A stretch of DNA of 64,000 nt, taken from assembly GCA_946558465.1 (NCBI GenBank), contig CAMNTM010000008.1, positions 62,001-126,000 on the forward strand. The letters run 5' to 3'. This document shows, one piece after another, positions 44,458 to 52,843 of the stretch (position 1 is the stretch's first letter; every line of letters begins with the position of its first letter). The stretch comes from an uncultured Lachnospiraceae bacterium. GTDB taxonomy: Bacteria; Bacillota; Clostridia; Lachnospirales; Lachnospiraceae. The notes under the pieces were generated by a model. That model did not search any database, was not told the DNA's origin, and saw only the letters and a list, made by a program, of their open reading frames with translations. A program made the translations under genes and the position numbers.

Positions 44458-44928
44458 TCAATTTTCAATTTCAAGCAAGACCTCTATCTCGCAGGCAATG
44501 CCGCCCGGCAGAGAATTTGTGCCGATGGCAGAGCGTGCCGGGCAGCCGGTTTCATTTCCGAAAAGTTCCAGCAGAAGGCTTGAGCCGCCGTTTATTACCT
44601 GAGGCTGCTGATTAAAATCATCGGTGCTGTTCACAAATGCCAGTATTTTTATAAACCGTTTGATTTTGTTCAAATCGCCGATGGAAGCCTCGATGTTGGC
44701 AAGAAGATTTAAAATACAGTTAAAAGCTGCCTTTTGTCCCTCTTCCAGCGATAAGTCGCGGCCTAATTTACCAATTACGGTATTGCCGTTTCCCAGGTCA
44801 GGGCCGCAGCCGGAGCAATAGAGCAGACTCGAAGAGAATGCCTGAACCGGAGTGTATATCCCGCCCTTAGGCGGCGGTGCGGGAAGAGTAATTCCTTTTT
44901 CTGATAGTTTTTCATATACATTTGCCAT
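44458..44928 (-). CDS. RidA-like protein (YjgF-like long form)
   Basis: A 156-residue member of the RidA superfamily, longer than the canonical 124-residue form at 22458. It has GGIYTPVQAFSSSLLYCSG in the first strand region, the central KAAFNCILNLLANIEASIG helix and a C-terminal CPARSAIGTNSLPGGIACEIEVLL with the conserved arginine. AAAGGAGG precedes the ATG. It follows the D-threonine-aldolase-like gene, so it may clear enamine/imine products of that PLP enzyme. Confidence 0.88.
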   Translation of the reverse strand: MANVYEKLSEKGITLPAPPPKGGIYTPVQAFSSSLLYCSGCGPDLGNGNTVIGKLGRDLSLEEGQKAAFNCILNLLANIEASIGDLNKIKRFIKILAFVNSTDDFNQQPQVINGGSSLLLELFGNETGCPARSAIGTNSLPGGIACEIEVLLEIEN

Positions 44929-44996
44929 AGTTTTTATTCCTCCTTTGTATTTATTAAAAATAGCAGTATATGTATTCGTTCCTGCAGGCAGTGTTA

Positions 44997-46133
44997 CTAA
45001 TAGGTAATCTTCCGGTTTCTGGCGGTTACGTGCCAGGTATCACAGAGTCTTTTATTCGACACAACAGGGACAAAAGGGTATAAAGCGCTGGTTGGACAGA
45101 TGTGGGCGGGTATCACGAAAAGCGTGTCACCAATTTGAGGACACAGATGCTCATAGCCTTCTTCCATGACAAAGGTCCAATGTTCCTCATTTTGAAAAAG
45201 CTCCCTTGCGTGAGGAAGAGAGACAATCACTCCGCGCGCTCCGGGAGGGTCGGCGGCGACAGCCTTATATCCCAAATCCAATGTGAAATATCCTTTTGCA
45301 GGACGGCTGATTACCCGCGTAAGAATCGCTGCGCCGGGTCTAAAATCTAAATCCGGATATTTGTGGGAGTATCCATAATCATTGATTAGTATCGTGCCGG
45401 GGGAAAGATAGATGGATATCCCTGGAAGGGCATAATCTGTATAGCAGGGCATTGACGGAGAACCGCCTAATATTAGTGTTTTAAAGCAGAATTTATCTTT
45501 ACCTAGAAGAGCGGCAAGCCTGGAAATCTGATATTTTACATCTTCGGTTTGTCTGCAGCGCTCAGAGAAATCCTGTTCCGTCCTGTGACCGTCATAGCAG
45601 TGCAGACCCTCCATAGAAATGCCGGGCATAGCATGGCAGTCCTTAAAAAAGTGTGCGGTTTCTTCGAATGATATACCGGTCCGGTTCATTCCGGGATTTA
45701 TATCTGCCAATATCCTTGCTTTGAGATTATTTTTGTAAAAAAGTTCTCCGAGTCTGTGGATTTGTTCTCTATTATCACCGATTGTCAGGAAATCTACGGT
45801 TGGAAAGGCTGTAACGAGCCGGAAATAACGTATCATATTAGGTCCCACTGGCGGGTAGGCAAGAAGTACGGAAGCTGCGCCGCTTGCAGCGGCCATTTCG
45901 GCTTCTGCAATTGTTGAACATTTGAAACGGGTAATACCGGCTTTTAACTGAAGACGGACTACCTGTTCCATCTTATGAGATTTCACATGGGGCCAAAGCC
46001 TGCCGGGAGTACCAGCCATTGCAATTGTTTTACGGATATTTTCCTGTATGATGTCTTTGTAATAAATCAGAGAGGGTGAAATTAAGTCATTGGCCCCTTC
46101 AAATTCATAAGTAGTATCATAAATATTTATCAT
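44997..46133 (-). CDS. D-threonine aldolase / D-serine dehydratase-like PLP enzyme
   Basis: A 378-residue fold-type III PLP enzyme with an alanine-racemase-like N-terminal barrel. The Schiff-base lysine lies in RLWPHVKSHK (near residue 48). The C-terminal domain has the metal-binding H-x-C of this group (VIPAHICPTSAL). Members split D-threonine or 3-hydroxy-D-amino acids or dehydrate D-serine. I start at ATG 46133 (AAGGAGGAG upstream) rather than at 46250, which lies inside the operator. It is the first gene of the left arm of the LacI-controlled locus, which is an odd partner for a sugar pathway. Confidence 0.85.
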   Translation of the reverse strand: MINIYDTTYEFEGANDLISPSLIYYKDIIQENIRKTIAMAGTPGRLWPHVKSHKMEQVVRLQLKAGITRFKCSTIAEAEMAAASGAASVLLAYPPVGPNMIRYFRLVTAFPTVDFLTIGDNREQIHRLGELFYKNNLKARILADINPGMNRTGISFEETAHFFKDCHAMPGISMEGLHCYDGHRTEQDFSERCRQTEDVKYQISRLAALLGKDKFCFKTLILGGSPSMPCYTDYALPGISIYLSPGTILINDYGYSHKYPDLDFRPGAAILTRVISRPAKGYFTLDLGYKAVAADPPGARGVIVSLPHARELFQNEEHWTFVMEEGYEHLCPQIGDTLFVIPAHICPTSALYPFVPVVSNKRLCDTWHVTARNRKITY

Positions 46134-46228
46134 GGTCTCCTCCTTGTATCTGTAATGAGAATTTAAGTCAGTGTATTTGCGAGTATTAAAGATAAAATAT
46201 AAAAATATTAATGAATTTATATAAAATG

Positions 46229-46286
46229 ATTGACATGAAAACCTTTTCATAGTATTATCATATCATGAAAAGGTTTTCATGTCAAT
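46229..46286. promoter_or_regulatory. Dual LacI operator with overlapping divergent promoters
   Basis: A perfect 22-bp inverted repeat (46229-46250 / 46265-46286, 14-bp centre). Each arm contains a 16-bp LacI-type palindrome, ATGAAAACCTTTTCAT (46235-46250) and ATGAAAAGGTTTTCAT (46265-46280), with centres 30 bp apart. Each arm also carries a perfect TTGACA. The rightward promoter is TTGACA 46230-46235, 17 bp, TATTAT 46253-46258. The leftward promoter is TTGACA 46280-46285, 17 bp, TATGAT 46257-46262. The two -10 boxes overlap by 2 bp, and each -35 lies in the other's start region. Both operators fill a -35/-10 spacer, so one repressor should silence both directions. Confidence 0.88.
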
Positions 46287-46308
46287 AAAGCTTGAAAGGA
46301 AAATATCC

Positions 46309-47253
46309 ATGAGGACATATTTAGGAATGGATTTCGGAGGAACGAAACTATTAATTGGAGAGGTTGCAATTGATGGAAAAATTTTACGCAGCAAAAGCTA
46401 TAGAACCAACTGCAGAACACAGGATGAGGCAGTCAGAAAACTTATAGAAAGTCTTGAAGATTATAAACATACAGTGAGTTTTGTGGGAGATATTACTGCA
46501 GGAGGAGTTGGAATTGTGGGGGTGACAGATCATGAAAAGGGTCTGTGGATTTCAATGAATCATGAAATTCAGGGGCCTCCGATTCCATTAGGAAAGTTAT
46601 TGACAGAACAGATGGGGGTTGGCGTAGCTGTTGATAACGATGTCAGAAGCGCTACTACAGCAGAATGGCTCTGGGGTCATGGGAGGATGTCGGATAATTT
46701 TGTATATATAAATATCGGGACCGGACTGGCGGCAGGATTTGTGACAGGAGGCAGGCTGATAAGAGGAGCTAATAATAATTCTGGCGAGATAGGACATATG
46801 GTAGTCAATCTTACAGACGAGGATGAATGCATATGTGGGAGAAAAGGCTGTGCGGAAAATATTATTTCGGGAAGCGGCTTCTTAAGACAGGCGTTAAAGC
46901 ATGATCTGCAGGAAATAATTGTAAGTAACGGCGCGCAGGCAGCAGACGTGCCAAGATTGATAAGACTTGTAGAAGAAGGGAATCCTGTAAGCAGGCAGAT
47001 TGTTGACTATGCAGTAGACACGCTGGCATGCATTATTATGAATCTGGTGAGAGTGACAGATCCGGATACTATAATATTAGGCGGCGGAGTTGTCAGCGAC
47101 GGATGGCTGCTGCATAAGGTAAAGGGTAAATTGAATGCGAATACGATGAGAGGTGTTGTAAACGGCGTTGTGTTGTCCCAGCTTGATCCTCAGAGTATCG
47201 GGTTGTTGGGGGCAGCTGCAGTAGGTTTGGTTTCAGTAGAAAAAAGAGAGTGA
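46309..47253 (+). CDS. ROK family sugar kinase or regulator-like kinase
   Basis: A 314-residue ROK protein from ATG 46309 behind GAAAGGAAA. The ATG at 46279 lies inside the operator and is rejected. It has the phosphate loop MDFGGTKLLIGEV, catalytic Asp in VDNDVRSATTAEW, adenosine loop NIGTGLAAGF, and the ROK zinc motif GEIGHM...CICGRKGCAE. There is no helix-turn-helix, so it is an enzyme rather than a repressor. It is likely to phosphorylate glucose, GlcNAc, ManNAc or a related hexose released by the GH9 enzyme encoded next. Confidence 0.9.
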   Translation: MRTYLGMDFGGTKLLIGEVAIDGKILRSKSYRTNCRTQDEAVRKLIESLEDYKHTVSFVGDITAGGVGIVGVTDHEKGLWISMNHEIQGPPIPLGKLLTEQMGVGVAVDNDVRSATTAEWLWGHGRMSDNFVYINIGTGLAAGFVTGGRLIRGANNNSGEIGHMVVNLTDEDECICGRKGCAENIISGSGFLRQALKHDLQEIIVSNGAQAADVPRLIRLVEEGNPVSRQIVDYAVDTLACIIMNLVRVTDPDTIILGGGVVSDGWLLHKVKGKLNANTMRGVVNGVVLSQLDPQSIGLLGAAAVGLVSVEKRE

Positions 47254-47265
47254 GGAAGAAGCAGG

Positions 47266-49638
47266 ATGAGACAAAAATTCCAGAATGAACTGGTAAACAC
47301 ACTTTATATTCATAAGCCTTTAGCCGTTCACAGAGAAAGTGAATTAGAAGCAGAGGCAGGAATGAAAGAAGTACAAAGGAAAAAAGTTATATGGGATGGT
47401 GAAAGTAAAGATTATACGCCGGAAATGACAGGTACAGGTGTTATGTCTGTAGATTACGAGAGCAGGGTTATCCGGCTGGAGGCTCCGAGCCGGACTGACA
47501 AGTGGCCTAAAGGGGCACCGGAAGACGGTGATTACAGTGCTTTTGGGATTACAGGAGTCAGGTTTGTATTTCAGAATGAAGATTGGAGGAGGTATAACCG
47601 CCTTCATTTCAGATGGAAGCCTATGGTGGATGGCGGCCGGATTATATATGGAAGAACTGCTGTTGAGAATGTGGGCGAGGTTAGAGTTCCGGATAAATAT
47701 CTCAGAGAAGGACATACAACGTTTGATTTAAAGAATTATGAATGGAACGAATGTTACTGGGAATTTCCGTCAATGGGCCGGGATTCTGTAAGAGAACTGA
47801 AAATATATTTTGATATTTCCGGACAGGACATACCGCAGAATGATGTCATCCGATATGAATTGTCTGATATACGGATAGAAACGATAGCAGAACCGGAATT
47901 GGAGAAAGGCTGGGAATGCCGGAAGAATAAGATTGTATTTTCTACACAGGGATATTTTGTGAAAGGAAAGAAAACAGCATTGGCAAATGTATCGGCAGAT
48001 ACTTTTTCTGTATTCAATTCAGAGACAAACGAGAAGGTATTTGACGGAGACATTCAGTGTGTAGTAAACGAGAATGGAAGCTTTCAGGTGCTGGATTTTA
48101 CGGAGCTTAAAAAAGAAGGCCGGTATTATCTTCAGGCGGAAGGTATAAAAAGTGAGTCCTTTGAAATTTCATCAGTCTTATTAGAAGAGCCGGTGTGGAA
48201 GATTATTAACTTTTTGTACTGTCAGCGCTGCGGAATGCCGATAGCAAAGAGGCATGGGACATGTCATGAAGATATATATGCCGAGCATAATGGAGTTATT
48301 ATATCCTATTCAGGCGGATGGCATGATGCCGGAGATCTGTCGCAGCAGACACTCCAGACAGGAGAAATTGTACATGCGCTGCTGGAGACAGCGGAACAAT
48401 ATAAAGACAACAGAGTATTGTATGAAAGGCTTTTGGAGGAAGCACAGTGGGGGCTTGATTTTATACTGAAAACCAGATTCGGCGACGGCTACCGTGCCAC
48501 GAGTGCACCGTGCGTACGTGTTACCAATAATAAGCTTGGCGATATGGATGACATTAAAGCCAGAGTGCATAATCATTCTTTTGAAAATTTTACCTTTGCC
48601 GGTATAGAAGCATATGCGGCATATGTACTGAAAGAAGAGGACCCGGCATATGCTTTTGGCTGTCTGAAGGCTGCCAGAGAGGATTTCGCATTTGCAGAGG
48701 AAAAATTCGCAGAAACAAAGGTAGATCCATTTTTTCTGTATGAGCATACCTTTAATTGCGGCCTGTCCCAGTACTATGCAGCAATCGTATGGGCAGCGTC
48801 TAATCTTTATATGGCGTCAGGGAAAGAGGAGTACGCTGAGAAAGCAAGACAATGGGGAGATATGCTGTTAAAGTGTCAGGAAGAGGGAGGAAGCAGCGTA
48901 CCGCTTCGGGGCTTTTTCTATCGGGACGAGTCGCATAAAAGTATCGTTCATTTTAATCATCAGTCAAGAGAGCAGCAGTTTATACAGGCGTTGGAGCTTT
49001 TGTGCCGTACACAGCACGATTCTCCTGACAGATTAAAATGGGAGGAAGGACTGAGAGGCTATGGGGAGTATCTTAAAGCAATTGCGCCATATACGGCTCC
49101 GTACGGTATGATTCCGGCAGGAATCCATCACTTTGACGAGACAGAGGACGAAGAGCTGTTTCCGTATATGCATCTTCTGGCAGATTATCATGAGCAGAAG
49201 AAGGATTACAAAAAACAATTAGAGTCCGGAGTATTGCTTGGTAATGGGTATGCAATCCGAAAGTTTCCTGTATGGTTTTCATTCCGCGGAAATAATGCGG
49301 TGCTTTTGTCTATGGGAAAAGCAGCCTCCTTAATCGGAAAATATTTTAAAGACGATACATTGATTCAGATTGCAAAAGAGCAGCTTTACTGGATATGGGG
49401 AAAGAATCCCTTTGGGCAGTCTATGCAGTATGGAGCGGGAACAAGGTATTGCCGTCAATTTGCCGCACTGTGCGGAGAAAGTACAGGCGAAATACCGGTC
49501 GGCATAGAGACCTATGAAAATGAGGATGTGCCGTATTGGCCTCAGAATAACAATGCAACCTATAAAGAGATATGGACAACCTCAGCAGGAAGGTGGCTGT
49601 GGGTGGCAGCGGACATAGAAGAAACGGAAAGATTATAA
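47266..49638 (+). CDS. Glycoside hydrolase family 9, cytosolic; probable exo-glucosaminidase-like
   Basis: A 790-residue protein with an N-terminal beta domain, an Ig-like CelD_N-type domain (about 215-305) and an (alpha/alpha)6 GH9 domain from about 315. Catalytic signatures: YSGGWHDAGDLSQQ with the two catalytic Asp, and a C-terminal Glu in NNNATYKEIW. There is no signal peptide, so it works on imported oligosaccharides. GH9 members in chitobiose/glucosaminide operons of marine bacteria are exo-beta-glucosaminidases. The neighbouring NagB and BadF kinase genes support that reading over cellulase. The specificity is inference. Confidence 0.88.
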   Translation: MRQKFQNELVNTLYIHKPLAVHRESELEAEAGMKEVQRKKVIWDGESKDYTPEMTGTGVMSVDYESRVIRLEAPSRTDKWPKGAPEDGDYSAFGITGVRFVFQNEDWRRYNRLHFRWKPMVDGGRIIYGRTAVENVGEVRVPDKYLREGHTTFDLKNYEWNECYWEFPSMGRDSVRELKIYFDISGQDIPQNDVIRYELSDIRIETIAEPELEKGWECRKNKIVFSTQGYFVKGKKTALANVSADTFSVFNSETNEKVFDGDIQCVVNENGSFQVLDFTELKKEGRYYLQAEGIKSESFEISSVLLEEPVWKIINFLYCQRCGMPIAKRHGTCHEDIYAEHNGVIISYSGGWHDAGDLSQQTLQTGEIVHALLETAEQYKDNRVLYERLLEEAQWGLDFILKTRFGDGYRATSAPCVRVTNNKLGDMDDIKARVHNHSFENFTFAGIEAYAAYVLKEEDPAYAFGCLKAAREDFAFAEEKFAETKVDPFFLYEHTFNCGLSQYYAAIVWAASNLYMASGKEEYAEKARQWGDMLLKCQEEGGSSVPLRGFFYRDESHKSIVHFNHQSREQQFIQALELLCRTQHDSPDRLKWEEGLRGYGEYLKAIAPYTAPYGMIPAGIHHFDETEDEELFPYMHLLADYHEQKKDYKKQLESGVLLGNGYAIRKFPVWFSFRGNNAVLLSMGKAASLIGKYFKDDTLIQIAKEQLYWIWGKNPFGQSMQYGAGTRYCRQFAALCGESTGEIPVGIETYENEDVPYWPQNNNATYKEIWTTSAGRWLWVAADIEETERL

Positions 49639-49686
49639 TCCGGCACGTGACGGATTTTAATAGAGTAACTCATTTAATACAATAAC

Positions 49687-49713
49687 AGGAGGAAGAATAT
49701 GAGAAAAAAGTAA
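49687..49713 (+). other. Shine-Dalgarno, ATG and A AAA AAG slippery site with immediate stop
   Basis: AGGAGG (49687-49692) precedes ATG 49699, which reads ATG AGA AAA AAG TAA. The zero-frame A AAA AAG (49704-49710) is the classical -1 slippery heptamer. A -1 shift gives MRKKVKQGMSVLLAAFL, a perfect lipoprotein N-terminus joined in frame to the binding protein. The Shine-Dalgarno lies 11 nt before the heptamer, similar to the spacing of the frameshift-stimulating element in dnaX. One missing A in the run would look identical. Confidence 0.6.
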
Positions 49714-49721
49714 AACAAGGT

Positions 49722-50990
49722 ATGAGCGTACTGCTGGCGGCATTTCTGGTAACCGGCCTCGCAGCATGCAGTGGAAGTGATTCAAAAAGCGGCAAGTCAA
49801 AAGAGGGGGTAACAATTTCTGTAGTAAGCTGTATCGGAGCTGAAAATGGAAGTCGTCAGACATATTTGGAGTATATTGATAAGTATGAAGAGGAGACGGG
49901 AAATGAGGTAAAAGAATCTGCAGGAGTAGCAGACGAGACATGGAAAGCGCAGGTGCTGGCGGATTTTGAGGCAGGAGCAGAGCCGGATGTACTTTATTAT
50001 TTTAAGGGAGTTGATGCAAATCCTTTGATTGAAGGAGAAAAGGTTGTATCGATTGATGAGATACGAGAAGAGTATCCGGAGTATGCAGATAATATGAAAG
50101 AGGAACTTATAGGAGCCTCTCCGTATGATAATAAGAACTATGCGATACCTGTAGTCGGTTACTGGGAGGCAATGTTTTGTAATAAAACAGTACTTGCCGA
50201 AGCCGGTGTAGAAGTACCGGGAGAGGACTATACGTGGGAACAGTTCATGGAAGACTGCAAAAAAATTAAAGAGGCAGGATATACGCCGGTGGCAATGTCA
50301 CTGCAGCAGACCCCGCATTACTGGTTCGAATTTTTAGTTTTAAATCAGGGAGGCCCCAAGCTTCACGCAGAGCTTCCGGAATCGGCAGACGACGGGGCAA
50401 GCCAGAGATGGCAGGCGGCGCTGAATGATTTTAAGGAGATGTATGAGGCGGGACTGCTGCCGGAAAATACGCTGACCTGTACGGACGAAGAGGCATTTCA
50501 ATTGTTATTTAATGACGAGGCGGCTTTTGCGATTGACGGCTCCTGGAAGGTAGGAACCTTTGAAGATATGGCAGACCCGGATAATTTTGCAGTTGCGTTC
50601 CCGCCGGCAAAAGGAGACCGGCTCACCACGGATTATATCGGAGGTATTTCAGACGGATATTATATTACACGGAAAGCATGGGAAGACCCGGAGAAGAGAG
50701 AGGCGTGTGTTAAGTTTGTAGAGATGCTTACCGGCGATGATGTGGTGGCCGAATTTGCGAATACCAGCTTTGGAATTACAGCGCTTAAGGAGGCAGTGCC
50801 GCCGGTGGAGGATGCGAATCAGTTAGAAGTATCTGTGCTGGAAATGAATGCAAAGGTCACGAGTTTTTCACCGGCAGTGCAGGATTCCCTTACCGGCGCC
50901 AGACGCGACAACTTATTCAGTAATGTCAAGAATGTAGCAGACGGACAGATGAGTGCGAAAGAAGCACTCGAAGAAATGCTGAAAAAGTAA
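49722..50990 (+). CDS. Sugar ABC importer substrate-binding lipoprotein (start frameshifted)
   Basis: An extracellular solute-binding protein of the family 1 (UgpB/MalE-like) type. The open frame from ATG 49722 gives 422 residues with a truncated signal peptide and lipobox TGLAAC (C16). The natural start is almost certainly ATG 49699, which has the only good ribosome binding site. Its frame stops after four codons unless a -1 shift or an extra A occurs. Internal start 49722 has no proper site, and its signal peptide lacks the basic n-region. The product would bind an oligosaccharide for the two permeases that follow. Confidence 0.85.
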   Translation: MSVLLAAFLVTGLAACSGSDSKSGKSKEGVTISVVSCIGAENGSRQTYLEYIDKYEEETGNEVKESAGVADETWKAQVLADFEAGAEPDVLYYFKGVDANPLIEGEKVVSIDEIREEYPEYADNMKEELIGASPYDNKNYAIPVVGYWEAMFCNKTVLAEAGVEVPGEDYTWEQFMEDCKKIKEAGYTPVAMSLQQTPHYWFEFLVLNQGGPKLHAELPESADDGASQRWQAALNDFKEMYEAGLLPENTLTCTDEEAFQLLFNDEAAFAIDGSWKVGTFEDMADPDNFAVAFPPAKGDRLTTDYIGGISDGYYITRKAWEDPEKREACVKFVEMLTGDDVVAEFANTSFGITALKEAVPPVEDANQLEVSVLEMNAKVTSFSPAVQDSLTGARRDNLFSNVKNVADGQMSAKEALEEMLKK

Positions 50991-51003
50991 GCGCTGATGG
51001 ATG

Positions 51004-51035
51004 TTACAGAGAACAGGGCATTCTGTTCTCTGTAA
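51004..51035 (+). repeat. Perfect intercistronic hairpin in the sugar importer operon
   Basis: A 13-bp perfect stem (TTACAGAGAACAG / CTGTTCTCTGTAA) with a 6-nt loop between the binding-protein and permease genes, no T tract. Such hairpins commonly protect the 5' mRNA from 3' decay and raise binding-protein yield over permease. The right arm ends 4 bp before the permease ribosome binding site. Confidence 0.7.
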
Positions 51036-51051
51036 TACAGGAGGTAGGACA

Positions 51052-51938
51052 ATGTCATCAATGTTTAGAAAAAAGAAGCCGCTGCTCTTATTTTTACTCC
51101 CGACGTTAATCTATATGGGATTGTTTTTATATTATCCGTTTGTGATGAATATCAGCAACAGTATCCATGAGATTAAGGGGCTGGGCCAGGCGGCGGAAGC
51201 AGTAAATTCCCCGTGGTTTCTGAATTACAGGCAGATATTTGAGGACCCAAAGATATGGACTGCGTTGAGGAATACCTTAATCTTTACCGTCTGTACGGTA
51301 GTATTTCAGGTGGGAATCGGATTGGTTCTGGCTTTAATCGTGGATAATATAAGGAGAGGAGCAAAATTTTTTCAGACGGTTTATTTTTCCCAATTGTTAT
51401 CAGCGCCACAGCTTTGGGATTGATGTTTAATCTGATCTTTCTTTATAAGGGAGGCATGATAAATCATATCCTGCTGAATGTATTTCATCAAAAGGAGCTG
51501 ATTGACTGGAAGGGAGATAAATATTGGCTGGTTACCATGCTGATTCCGACTATGTGGCAGTATGTCGGGTATTATTTTGTTATTTTAATGACAGGACTTA
51601 ATAATATTTCGTCAGATATTTATGAGGCTGCAGTCATTGACGGGGTAACAAAGTGGCAGAAAATCAGATATATCTCCTGGCCGTTATTGCATAACACACT
51701 TTGTACGTGTGTTATACTTGCCATTACTGGTTCATTAAAAATATTTGACCTTCCGTGGACAATGTTTCCAAATGGGCTGCCGATGGAGAAATCATGGCTG
51801 TTAAGCACCTATATGTATAAACAGACATTTATAGCAAGTGATGTTGATTACGGCTCGACAATTGCAATCTTAATTGTTGTTATCGGCATTATTATGGCTC
51901 AGATTGCAAATAAAGTCTTTAAAGAAAAGGATTATTAG
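51052..51938 (+). pseudogene. Sugar ABC importer permease (MalF/UgpA-like), frameshifted
   Basis: Two overlapping frames form one six-helix permease. The first (ATG 51052 behind AGGAGGT) runs through KFFQTVYF and leaves the family sequence at about 51385. The second carries ...PIVISATALGLMFN onward, including the EAAVIDGVTKWQKIRYISWP EAA loop that contacts the ATPase. One extra T in the TTTTT run at 51384-51388 restores VYFFPIVISATALGLMF. The lesion is a true mutation, a homopolymer sequencing error, or less likely recoding. If real, the importer is dead or leaky. No ATPase gene is present; a shared MsmK-type ATPase would be needed. Confidence 0.85.
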
Positions 51939-51949
51939 GAGGGCGGCGT

Positions 51950-52828
51950 ATGAAAAGGGAACAAGAGCTTAGAGGAAAAAAGAAATATTCTCCTGGCACA
52001 ATATGCTTTTATATCGTGCTGTGCGGCTGGGCCGTTACTACAATTTATCCCTTTTTGTGGGTATTTATGAATTCTTTTAAACCTCGGGGAGAGATTCGGA
52101 ATAATTCCTTTTCACTTCCCGTAGGTGATTTGTTTACGACAGAAAATTATGCGGAAGTATTTAATCGTATGAAGATGGGAAATGCGTATATAAACAGTAT
52201 TGTCATTTCAGCAGCTGTGACAGTAATTGTACTCCTGCTGGCAGGATTTACTGCATATGGACTGAGCAGATACCGTTTTAAAGGAAGAGGGTTAGTCCGC
52301 TATCTGATTATCGGAAGCATGATGTTTCCAATGTTTGCAGTTGTCATTCCTGTGTTCCGCATGGAACATGCCTGGGGAATTGTTAATACGGATAATCTGC
52401 TGTTAAACTGGATAAGTGTTATATTTCCGCAGGCAGCAGGGAATATTGCGTTTGGTATTATCGTACTGATGGGATTTATCAACAGCATTCCCCTTGATTT
52501 AGAGGAAGCAGCGTATATAGAGGGGTATAATGTATATCAGATTTACTGGAAGGTTGTCATGCCGCTTATTAAGCCAAGTCTTGCCACGGTAGGAATTTTT
52601 TCTTTTCTGTGGAGTTATAATGATTTGTTTACACAGATGTTTTTCCTGCGTTATGAAGAGTATCAGACGGTTACTCTTGTTCTGAATAAGGTTACCAGTA
52701 AGGCAGGGACGAATTACGGAGTGATGGCCGCGGCTGTCGTATTAGTAGTTATACCGGTATTTATCATGTATCTGCTGATGCAGAAAAATATAGTGAAGGG
52801 CCTTACAGCAGGAGCGGTTAAAGGATAG
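51950..52828 (+). CDS. Sugar ABC importer permease (MalG/UgpE-like)
   Basis: A 292-residue inner-membrane permease of the CUT1 family with six hydrophobic segments. The EAA motif near residue 185 (DLEEAAYIEGYNVYQIYWKVVMP) docks the ATPase. The ATG lies behind GGAGGG, 11 bp after the first permease. It is intact, unlike its partner, and should form a heterodimer with it. The sugar is inferred to be a glucosamine-containing oligosaccharide from the adjacent GH9, NagB and kinase genes. Confidence 0.93.
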   Translation: MKREQELRGKKKYSPGTICFYIVLCGWAVTTIYPFLWVFMNSFKPRGEIRNNSFSLPVGDLFTTENYAEVFNRMKMGNAYINSIVISAAVTVIVLLLAGFTAYGLSRYRFKGRGLVRYLIIGSMMFPMFAVVIPVFRMEHAWGIVNTDNLLLNWISVIFPQAAGNIAFGIIVLMGFINSIPLDLEEAAYIEGYNVYQIYWKVVMPLIKPSLATVGIFSFLWSYNDLFTQMFFLRYEEYQTVTLVLNKVTSKAGTNYGVMAAAVVLVVIPVFIMYLLMQKNIVKGLTAGAVKG

Positions 52829-52843
52829 AGGAGGGGGAAAGCA

